Shown here: piece by piece, positions 56,774 to 64,000 of the stretch | How positions within the stretch are numbered: the stretch's first letter is position 1 | Layout: the number at the start of each line of letters is the position of its first letter | Source: Candidatus Nitrosocosmicus oleophilus | GTDB taxonomy: Archaea; Thermoproteota; Nitrososphaeria; Nitrososphaerales; Nitrososphaeraceae | Assembly: GCF_000802205.1 (NCBI RefSeq) | Contig: NZ_CP012850.1 | Span: forward strand, 2,480,001-2,544,000 | Reading direction: 5' to 3' | DNA: 64,000 nucleotides | Position numbers and translations under genes: made by a program | The notes under the pieces: model-generated | Seen by the model: only the letters and a program-made list of their open reading frames with translations | Told to the model about the DNA's origin: nothing | The model's database searches: none

Positions 56774-58303
56774 TTAGCAAACAATGTCATAAGCATCAGT
56801 AACTATCCTTTGATAGATTGAATTGTTCAGATCAATCCTGTAATAATCTAATTTATCAGGATCGTACTTTTGTACGATTTCAATGATTTCGCTTTTCTTT
56901 TTTCTCTGAGATATCACATCCCGATGAGCATAACCGGTGACATAACTATAATCATTTTTAATAGCTTCGCCCAAAAATTTTATCCTTAAGTAGTGACCAC
57001 CGGTGCCTCCCCAATAACCCTCCAGGATGCTGACACCTTCCAAATACACAGTGTTCATCGATCCCTTGTTCACATCTACCGTACCCGGGCGCAATTCATA
57101 ATTTTCTAAAGGACCACCTTTTGCATAACCTATAATATCACCGGTTCTGTTGTTCATCCTAAGTGTTACCAAGATAGAAGATTTATCTGCGATTGTTTTT
57201 CTGAAGTAATCTTCACTTTGCCGCATCAATGTGGAAACTCGACTATTAATATCTAGAAGGATCTTTACCGTATTCTCATCAACTTTCCCATTTTGGCCTT
57301 CTGTAACAAAAATTAATCTGGTACCTCTTTTGGAATCTTTTAATCCTAATTCTTTATTCCATGATTCCTTGAAGTACGCTACGTTATCATAAAAATTTTT
57401 CCTAAATTCAGTAGGTACATTTGACATAATATAATCAAACATCTCCTTTTCTTCTACCATAAGGTTATCAAAAAATTTCACAGAATTTTTATTAATCACG
57501 GAAGGATGCCATCCCAACGCATGGGCGTTACGTCTAGCGATATCTCTAGCGTGTTCATAATTTCCCAACGCGTATCCAGCTATTCGCTCCGACACTGAAA
57601 GAAACCATCCTAAACTTCGAAAACGTTCTCTTGTCTTGAGATCACTAGTGGAAATTCCAGCTTCAACGAATAATTCATCAATCTTCTGATTCGCATATTG
57701 CTCAATTTCTCCTTTGAATGGATAAGCCGTCCTATGAATCAGGATCATTACTAAGTCTATATTTAGATTTGCCTTTGCGATAAATTCTCTAATTTTAGGA
57801 TCATGTCTAATGAAAAATTCAACTGAATCCTCATTAGGTTTATCAAATTCCTTAAGTGGATCATAGTCATGAAATAACGCAGCTACAAATAAATAAGTAG
57901 TTTCTTCCTGAGATATTTTGAAATTTTCTATTTTGTTAATCCCAGAAATCGATAATAGCGTAAAGTAAACAGCTTCTAGTTCGTGTTGAATATTATGATA
58001 ACCATAATAATCGGTGCCCAAGCCCTTTTTTGAAAATTCAGAAATGGTGTGACGCAGGATATCTTTTATCCATCTATCCTCAAAGCCCAAGGATTTGCCC
58101 AAGTCTATAATATTATTCTTGAGGTTTGATTCGGCCGTTTGTCCTTTGTGAAATTGTAGCCACCAAGGAAATAATTTTATTCTATTATAGAATTCAAACC
58201 CAATTAGGGTTAACCTACCAGGCAACCTATCTGTCGTCAACCCATTATTATTGTTTAGATCATCCTTTTCACTATCAGACGTATATTTCGATGATCTAAC
58301 CAC
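56774..58303 (-). CDS. HD-domain / GNAT acetyltransferase fusion protein
   Basis: 509 residues. N-terminal 30-300: an HD phosphohydrolase-like domain with H103 and H107 in GYHNIQHELEA, H145-D146 in AALFHDYDP, and H190 in ILIHRTAYPF, the order of HD metal ligands. C-terminal 330-509 resembles a GNAT fold: SSILVTLRMNNRTGDIIGYAKGG, MNTVYLEGVSILEGYWGGTGG (acetyl-CoA loop region) and a following helix, FLGEAIKNDYSYVTGYAHRD. HD domains hydrolyse nucleotides or phosphoesters; GNATs acylate amines. A protein combining both is uncommon. A stand-alone gene. Confidence 0.65.
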   Translation of the reverse strand: MVRSSKYTSDSEKDDLNNNNGLTTDRLPGRLTLIGFEFYNRIKLFPWWLQFHKGQTAESNLKNNIIDLGKSLGFEDRWIKDILRHTISEFSKKGLGTDYYGYHNIQHELEAVYFTLLSISGINKIENFKISQEETTYLFVAALFHDYDPLKEFDKPNEDSVEFFIRHDPKIREFIAKANLNIDLVMILIHRTAYPFKGEIEQYANQKIDELFVEAGISTSDLKTRERFRSLGWFLSVSERIAGYALGNYEHARDIARRNAHALGWHPSVINKNSVKFFDNLMVEEKEMFDYIMSNVPTEFRKNFYDNVAYFKESWNKELGLKDSKRGTRLIFVTEGQNGKVDENTVKILLDINSRVSTLMRQSEDYFRKTIADKSSILVTLRMNNRTGDIIGYAKGGPLENYELRPGTVDVNKGSMNTVYLEGVSILEGYWGGTGGHYLRIKFLGEAIKNDYSYVTGYAHRDVISQRKKKSEIIEIVQKYDPDKLDYYRIDLNNSIYQRIVTDAYDIVC

Positions 58304-58824
58304 ATTTCTAGAATTAGAAATCCGCGATATAAAATTTGCTTTTATGAGTACTGATCTTTATAATTAATCAAATAAATCATGGTTTTAGGCTCAAAGTATG
58401 AAATATTTTATTCGTAAGCGCAAAAATTAATATCTATCATATGGCCACCCCCAAGTATTTTATCACCGGAGATATAGAGTCTTAGGTGTATCGATATAAC
58501 AGAAAAATAAACTCGATTTGACTGGTAGCTTTATTATCAGAATATTCTTCCCTACGACCAATCAATCATAGCGGATTTGTTGAGAAGATGATCAATAATA
58601 CGAGAAAGTAAATTATATGTATGTAAAGTAATCAAATCCGGGATTTTCGCCTAAAGGATTCACCTTCGTGTGCTATGCTTATTCTTATATTATGTTTTCT
58701 CCCAATCAAAACACCCAACAAGAACAGCTTAGATATTTACCTATCCTTAATATCAGTAAAGATCTTGAATAATCAGACAAGGCGGAGGGATCTTAGCTCC
58801 AATAATCTATAATCACAAAATTTT
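58304..58824. other. Intergenic stretch, nothing recognised
   Basis: 521 nt with no ORF I can support. Confidence 0.4.
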
Positions 58825-59214
58825 TTAAATATTGGAATTAAATGTTGCAACTAGCCAAGTAATTCCAAACGGGTCCAATATTTTAGCCACTTTATCCACC
58901 TCGTATTTGTGTGTTGGTGTTTGAATTGATTTGCAACCTGCTTTCAATGCTTTATCATAAGTAACGTCAACATCTTTAACATAGATCCACAAGGAAAGTA
59001 AACTAGGGTGACTACTCTTCCGATTTTCCTCCAACATAATACAAGTATCACCGATTTTAACTTCCGCATAAAATCCTTTTTCTTCTTCAATTCGTTTAAC
59101 AACAACTGCATTAAAGACCAATTCTGAAAATTTGATAAATTCCGATATATCTCCAATTACTAGATATGGATTTATCGTATGGTAACCCGGAGGGAATGGG
59201 TCTAATTCTCTCAT
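58825..59214 (-). CDS. VOC / PhnB-like glyoxalase-fold protein
   Basis: 129 residues. Two beta-alpha-beta-beta-beta units: PPGYHTINPYLVIGDISEFIKFSELVFN, AEVKIGDTCIMLEE, LWIYVKDVDVTYDKALKAG, and a final KILDPFGITWLVATF. This is the PhnB-like group of the VOC superfamily, in which the DPFGxxW motif is typical. The metal site is incomplete, so it may bind rather than convert a ligand. Divergent from the large histidine kinase gene. Confidence 0.82.
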   Translation of the reverse strand: MRELDPFPPGYHTINPYLVIGDISEFIKFSELVFNAVVVKRIEEEKGFYAEVKIGDTCIMLEENRKSSHPSLLSLWIYVKDVDVTYDKALKAGCKSIQTPTHKYEVDKVAKILDPFGITWLVATFNSNI

Positions 59215-59479
59215 GGTATTGTCATTAAATTGACCAAATATTTTAGTATATCGACTAGAACCATATTACCAATAATTTGAACATATCAATATTCTTACCT
59301 CAATTAACCAGATTACAGTAAATTGATGCTTTTTCCTATAGAATAATAATGCTGTTGCATGGTAAAAATTGGAAAAATCGTTACGTTTATTAGCATTTTT
59401 TACAACATTTCGGCATATACCAAATAATTAGAAAGTCAAAAGATAAAGGCCTAATACGATCTTCTTCTTAGCACGAATA

Positions 59480-62400
59480 TTGAACCTCAGGATAGCCAAT
59501 GTTATTAGTGAACCACTAGCTAATAGCAAGATTCCCATTGCAATGGGAATATCGATAATAGTGATTGTAATTATTTCGCTGTTGATGACTCGCCAATTAT
59601 TGGACTACAATCACATAACTGGGAATATCATGTTCATTACGACTATTGTCGTATGTTATGGAATCGGCTCTTTTGTTCTCCTGAGCTTCGCTCACAGGGT
59701 AAGCAAAGAATTGAGGAGTAAATCACGTCTAAGCAACATTATGCACTGGACAGTGATTATTGTACAATTCGGAATTTTGATAACTTTGGTATTCATGTTA
59801 GTTTTCGGTAATCCAGAATATGTTTTATCAAAGTCGATATTTGCAGCCACTTCAATACTTGCCACGGTGATCATGTTGGTAATAACTTTTAAATTTTTTT
59901 CATGGTACAGGGCCAGTAAGTACAAGAATCCCATAGTTTTGTTCTATGCTCTTGCTGCATTAACCCTTGCTTGTTCTATTTTTGAAGACGCCAGTACAAA
60001 ATTACTAATGGTCCAAATCATTTATGATGAATCTATACCAGATAATCAGATAATAGGATCATCATTTCAATACAAGGGGTCAGAGAAATATGATGGACAA
60101 GTCGTATTTGTCGAAACAAAGACGGATGAAACGGCCCTATTCATAATCCCTCAATCATATTTAGATTTATACAATTATCTTAACTCTATAATTCTGCCAG
60201 TGGGATTTATTTTCAGATGGATAGCCTCTACAATGCTATTACGGAATGTTTATAAGAAAATTGGCCCATTTCCAGTATATCTTTGGATTATAATATCTCT
60301 ACCCCTTGTGCTCTATTTGATTGGTAAGATGCCAGGCTTCTTTTCAGGTGAAAGTCTTGCCGGGATTGACGAGGCATATCGATACTATTTTCGAATATTA
60401 TTTAGAGTGGGAACGATAGCTGGGAACATATTATTTGGTTTAGCGTTCTTCATCGTTGCGAAGAAATTGAAATCGTCAAAGGTTAGAGATTATCTTATCT
60501 TAGCTGGTCTTGGTGATACAATAGTTGGGATTGCTCTATCTACTTCAGCAATAGAACCAACTTTCGGCGTTGCTGCACATTCATTAGTTCTTCTATCCAC
60601 ATATCTATTTACACTTGGTTTGTATGCTTCAGCTATTACGGTTTCCCAGGAAATGAAGTTACGACAATCAATAAGAGACTCGGCCATTGAAGAATCAAAA
60701 CTTTTATCTAGTATAGGATCTGCACAAATGCTACAAGAAATAGAAAAAAAAGTTTTTGCAGTCGTAGAAAAGGAAAAAGCAGAATTTACAAGACATACGG
60801 GATTACAACCGTCGTTTACTGACCTAGACACTAGAGAGTATTTGGATACAGTACTCAAAGAGATAAAAATAATTCAAAATATTGACGATATTATTTCAAA
60901 AAGCAAAAATATCCTATCTGATTCTAAGGAATTTATTCTGTGCACTAGACCTTCTGGTTTAAGATTAGCATTTAATAACTATTTTGAAATTTATCAGCAG
61001 ATCAGTGGAAATAGAAAAAACCACCCACACAATGGAATCAAGATCATAACATCAATTACAAATAGTAACGATATCGAAATAGTAAACAAGTTTTTGGATT
61101 TAGGAATAAGTATGAAACATGTAAAAAATCTACCCCCTATCAACTTTGCTGCATCAGAAAATGAAATGATTGCAACGATACAAAAAACAGAAGGGGGACA
61201 AATCCTTCAAAATCTGCTTACAACTAATGAACCAGCATATATTGAGCATTTTAATTCAATTTTTGATGAATTATGGGAAAATGGAATTGATATTAAAAAT
61301 AGGATTAATGATATCGAGACGGGAGTAGACAATGAAGGGATAGAAATAATTCAAAATCCCGAAACGTTTGAAAATTTATTCTACAGTCTAATCATATCCG
61401 CAAAGGAAGATATTGTTGGAATATTTTCAACACCAAATGCATTTAGACGTCAAAAGCATGCTGGGACCCTTGATTTGATAAGAGAAAGACTAGAAACAAA
61501 ATCCTTAAATGTAAGAATTCTGGTCCCTGAGGACAAATTGATTTATCAGACCATAAACGAATTTGAAGATCAAGGTATTTCAGACAGAATTAAAATTAGA
61601 CTAATGGAACCAAGCATGCAAACCAAAGTGTCAATAGTGGTAATTGATAAGAAATACTCACTTGCAGTAGAACTAAAAGATGACTCTAAGGATACCGTAG
61701 CTGAGGCTATTGGATTAGTAACATATTCTAATAGTAAATCAACGGTGTTATCTTATTATTCGATCTTTGAAAGCTTGTGGAAACAAACAGAACTATACAA
61801 ACAGTTGAAATTAAACGAGAGAATGCATAAGGAATTTATCAACACAGCTGCACATGAACTGAGGACACCAATTCAGCCAATCCTTGGGGCGGCAGATATT
61901 CTTAAAAATAACACACCTAGTTCCAGGGAAAAAGAGCTTGTAGAAATCGTAAGTCGTAATGCTAGAAGATTGAAAAAACTCGCTGAGGACATACTTGATG
62001 TAACCAAAATGGAAGGATACGCCTTAAACCTAAATATGGAAAAATTTAGAATTAGAGATATCATACTCGAAGATATTCACAATTGTGAAGCAAATTTTGA
62101 AAAAAGTAAGATAGAAATCAAGTATGATGAAATAGACGACTTACAGATTTTTGCAGACAAGGAGGGCATTAGTCGAGTTATCTCTAATTTGATTAACAAT
62201 TCAACAAAGTTCTTGCCCAGCACGGGAGGTATTATCTTAATCACGGTTAAACTGATAAAGTTCCAAAATGATGACAAATCCCTTGATATGGTGCAAATAA
62301 GCATAACTGACAACGGAAGTGGTATAGATAATGAAATGTTACCAAAGCTGTTCACAAAATTTGCAACTAAATCATTTCACGGAATTGGCCTTGGATTGTT

Positions 62401-62527
62401 TATTTCAAAGAGCATAATAGAGGCGCATGGCGGGAAGATATGGGCCGAGAATAATCAGAAAGGACAAGGGGCAACATTTTCATTTGTATTACCATTTGAC
62501 AATTCTGAACAGGGTAACAGCAAATAA
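59480..62527 (+). CDS. Membrane histidine kinase with PLD/TrmB-like sensor domain
   Basis: 1015 residues from TTG 59480. Residues 1-395 hold about eleven hydrophobic helices. About 400-560 is an alpha-helical linker with coiled coil, about 630-780 a domain resembling the phospholipase-D-like sensor of TrmB regulators (ETFENLFYSLIISAKEDIVG, VRILVPEDKL, TKVSIVVIDKKYSLAVELKDD). The kinase core is at 780-1015: His 791 in AAHELRTPIQP, N-box NLINNSTKF, G1 ITDNGSGID, and GIGLGLFISKSIIEAHGGKIWAEN. It is followed 19 nt later by its response regulator. Senses an unknown membrane or cytosolic signal. Confidence 0.88.
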   Translation: MNLRIANVISEPLANSKIPIAMGISIIVIVIISLLMTRQLLDYNHITGNIMFITTIVVCYGIGSFVLLSFAHRVSKELRSKSRLSNIMHWTVIIVQFGILITLVFMLVFGNPEYVLSKSIFAATSILATVIMLVITFKFFSWYRASKYKNPIVLFYALAALTLACSIFEDASTKLLMVQIIYDESIPDNQIIGSSFQYKGSEKYDGQVVFVETKTDETALFIIPQSYLDLYNYLNSIILPVGFIFRWIASTMLLRNVYKKIGPFPVYLWIIISLPLVLYLIGKMPGFFSGESLAGIDEAYRYYFRILFRVGTIAGNILFGLAFFIVAKKLKSSKVRDYLILAGLGDTIVGIALSTSAIEPTFGVAAHSLVLLSTYLFTLGLYASAITVSQEMKLRQSIRDSAIEESKLLSSIGSAQMLQEIEKKVFAVVEKEKAEFTRHTGLQPSFTDLDTREYLDTVLKEIKIIQNIDDIISKSKNILSDSKEFILCTRPSGLRLAFNNYFEIYQQISGNRKNHPHNGIKIITSITNSNDIEIVNKFLDLGISMKHVKNLPPINFAASENEMIATIQKTEGGQILQNLLTTNEPAYIEHFNSIFDELWENGIDIKNRINDIETGVDNEGIEIIQNPETFENLFYSLIISAKEDIVGIFSTPNAFRRQKHAGTLDLIRERLETKSLNVRILVPEDKLIYQTINEFEDQGISDRIKIRLMEPSMQTKVSIVVIDKKYSLAVELKDDSKDTVAEAIGLVTYSNSKSTVLSYYSIFESLWKQTELYKQLKLNERMHKEFINTAAHELRTPIQPILGAADILKNNTPSSREKELVEIVSRNARRLKKLAEDILDVTKMEGYALNLNMEKFRIRDIILEDIHNCEANFEKSKIEIKYDEIDDLQIFADKEGISRVISNLINNSTKFLPSTGGIILITVKLIKFQNDDKSLDMVQISITDNGSGIDNEMLPKLFTKFATKSFHGIGLGLFISKSIIEAHGGKIWAENNQKGQGATFSFVLPFDNSEQGNSK

Positions 62528-62546
62528 GCGTAGTTGGGTTTGCGTA

Positions 62547-62921
62547 TTGACCAAAAGAAAAATATTAATAGTTGATGACGAATTTGACATCACTTTTGTC
62601 TTTAAAATTATACTCGAAGAAAGAGGCTTTGCTACTGATATTTACAATGACCCAACCATTGCTTTATCGACGTATAAGCCATACTATTATGATTTAGTAA
62701 TGGTTGATCTAAAGTTACCTGGAATGACGGGTTTTGAGTTATATAATCAAATCAGGATGATTGATAATAAGACCAAAATATGCTTTTTGACTTCTAGTGA
62801 GCAGTTTCACCAGCAATATCGTAGCAATGAATTTCAAGATTTCGACCCAGATCTTTTCATTCAAAAGCCAGTTGAGAATGAAGTATTGATCAATAAAATC
62901 AACAGAATTATTGAAATGTGA
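62547..62921 (+). CDS. Single-domain response regulator
   Basis: 124 residues from TTG 62547 (LTKRKILIVDDEFD), 20 nt after the kinase stop; the longer frame from 62427 overlaps the kinase gene and is rejected. CheY-like receiver: acidic pair DDE near residue 10, phospho-acceptor Asp54 in VMVDLKLPGM, Thr/Ser and Lys in CFLTSS and IQKP. No output domain, so it acts through protein contacts. Likely cognate partner of the kinase. Confidence 0.92.
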   Translation: MTKRKILIVDDEFDITFVFKIILEERGFATDIYNDPTIALSTYKPYYYDLVMVDLKLPGMTGFELYNQIRMIDNKTKICFLTSSEQFHQQYRSNEFQDFDPDLFIQKPVENEVLINKINRIIEM

Positions 62922-63186
62922 TCTACTGAAAGGATATTCACTTAAATTCTACGATTAAGCCGCAATCTTTTATTCCTAATAATATGCATAGAATCAGACA
63001 TAATTCCTATATTTTGATAACTGTTTATCATTCCCCCAAGTCAGCAAGCAATGGTTGTATAGTATCGACTCTTACTGACTTGATTACTCCGCTATTTGGT
63101 TCTAACAAATACAATAGATTTTAACCAATGACACCCCTCAGGTAATGAAATTTTATGAAATACAGGATCTAAAGGGGTGATTATGT
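62922..63186. other. Intergenic stretch, nothing recognised
   Basis: Convergent spacer; no gene or clear terminator visible. Confidence 0.35.
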
Positions 63187-63642
63187 TTAAATAACAATCA
63201 CTTTTCCCACCATGCCCGGATGTAATATACAATAATATGGATATTCACCTGCTATTTCAAATTTGTATTCGTAACTTTTACCGGTACTAGATAGTGCTGT
63301 TGGACCTGCCAACCCGGAATCGAATATCTGAGATGCATCAGCGTTTCCCAAGCCCCCTGAAGTAACAGTATGAAATGAAAAATCGTCATTTGTCCACAGA
63401 ACAGTCTGGCCAACGTTTACCATTATAGGATTTGGATTATAAGCAGTGTCTGTTAGAAATGTCGCTCCAGGTACAATTGATACTAATGTTTTATCTGTAT
63501 TGGGTATTGTGACATTCCTGGGCACCGGGGATATCATATCACCTACTTTTTGAGCATTTACATATTGAAAATGTACTTGAAGGGAAACTAGAACTGCAGC
63601 CAGGGTTAACACAACCATAAAAGTAAGTGGGATTATTTTCAT
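63187..63642 (-). CDS. Cupredoxin (plastocyanin-like) blue-copper protein
   Basis: 151 residues. Signal or anchor peptide about 1-30 (ends YVNAQ). Type-1 copper site: H91 (FHTVTSGG), C138, H141 and M144 (YYCILHPGM). SIVPGATFLTDTAYNPNPIMVNVGQTVLWTNDD is the conserved first half. These small copper carriers replace cytochromes c in ammonia-oxidising archaea and pass electrons between ammonia oxidation and the respiratory chain. The decayed paralogue is at 20205-20495. Assignment is firm; redox partner unknown. Confidence 0.92.
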   Translation of the reverse strand: MKIIPLTFMVVLTLAAVLVSLQVHFQYVNAQKVGDMISPVPRNVTIPNTDKTLVSIVPGATFLTDTAYNPNPIMVNVGQTVLWTNDDFSFHTVTSGGLGNADASQIFDSGLAGPTALSSTGKSYEYKFEIAGEYPYYCILHPGMVGKVIVI

Positions 63643-64000
63643 CAGTGGATATAAGTAAATTGATCCTTAATATTTCATATTAAATCATATTTGAGTCAAG
63701 TGCATTTTCGTAACATTCACTCACAATGTTCAGATTATTTTGATTTAGGGATTCTCGGACTAATCGAGGCACTTGCGCTCATTATTTCTTCCATAAAATC
63801 AAGCATGATTCGCAGATCTTTAGGTACGAGGCTGATTGAATATCTGTTTCGGTTTATAATTATTATACAATTATTTAAATAAACATTTATTTCCTCACCT
63901 CTAGCTTTCAGTAAATATCAAAAGAAAATGAATTTGAATCACCAAACCAAAATATGGTTAATTTTGATTTCCCTTTGGGTAATTAATGGTTCCAGCTTCC
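63643..64000. other. Window end, nothing recognised
   Basis: The frame at 63691-63882 has no supporting likeness. A promoter for the cupredoxin is expected just above 63642. The last 100 bases are AT-rich without a visible gene. Confidence 0.35.

Noticed and set aside
63691-63882. 63-codon plus-strand ORF
   Set aside because: No family or start signal; overlaps the likely promoter of the cupredoxin gene.
1-64000. tRNA, rRNA or insertion sequence
   Set aside because: No tRNA arm pattern, rRNA segment, transposase or terminal inverted repeat was recognised on reading; a tRNAscan or Infernal run would be decisive.

Overview
The window looks like a piece of the chromosome of an ammonia-oxidising archaeon of the Nitrososphaerales (former Thaumarchaeota), most likely close to Nitrosocosmicus or Nitrososphaera. 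This rests on gene content: an archaeal A/V-type ATP synthase operon, small blue-copper (cupredoxin) proteins, PQQ-type sugar dehydrogenases, methylmalonyl-CoA epimerase, mannosyl-3-phosphoglycerate synthase, many small wHTH, zinc-ribbon and C2H2 proteins, and many secreted Asn/Ser/Thr-rich proteins. The DNA is AT-rich with unusually long gene-poor stretches. No amoA, rRNA, tRNA, CRISPR array or insertion sequence was seen, so the genus is an inference.

Layout. 1-8.3 kb: a truncated serine-hydrolase gene, decayed gene pieces, an orphan CARF-wHTH regulator, a DUF4256 gene with a translationally coupled small upstream gene, a MEDS-domain protein, a PadR-like regulator and a two-helix membrane protein. 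8.3-24.6 kb: gene-poor accessory DNA with an ABM monooxygenase, a SnoaL-like protein, two paralogous PQQ sugar dehydrogenases facing opposite ways, small secreted proteins, a cupredoxin pseudogene with two nonsense codons, several hairpins and an Lrp-type RAM-domain protein. 24.6-31.8 kb: a secreted DUF7482-like protein, a membrane protein fused to a periplasmic binding protein, small zinc-finger and RHH proteins, methylmalonyl-CoA epimerase and an F420/PPOX flavoprotein. 31.9-40.9 kb: ATP synthase operon, minus strand, order K-E-C-F-A-B-D-(small TM protein)-H-I, a circular permutation of the Methanosarcina order H-I-K-E-C-F-A-B-D-G. 41-50.2 kb: methyltransferase, drug-type ABC exporter genes in convergent orientation, a J-domain membrane protein, asparagine synthetase, and a HAD phosphatase divergent from mannosyl-3-phosphoglycerate synthase. 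50.2-64 kb: membrane and secreted sensor or surface proteins (dCache, FTR1-N-like), a patatin-like lipase, a TPR protein, an HD-GNAT fusion, a VOC protein, a 1015-residue membrane histidine kinase with its response regulator, and an intact cupredoxin.

How it fits together. The ATP synthase, the copper proteins and the epimerase (3-hydroxypropionate/4-hydroxybutyrate carbon fixation) are core energy and carbon metabolism. Mannosylglycerate synthesis, the multi-domain sensors and the secreted enzymes fit a soil or sediment life with changing osmolarity and nutrients. Several genes absent from a 60-residue ORF cut-off were found by reading the DNA: a small HTH protein (12371-12544), an RHH protein (28623-28763), the small membrane protein inside the ATPase operon (34509-34664), and a zinc-ribbon gene that appears frameshifted (31913-32066). 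The gene-poor stretches hold recognisable gene fossils, which suggests active gene decay rather than purely regulatory spacers.
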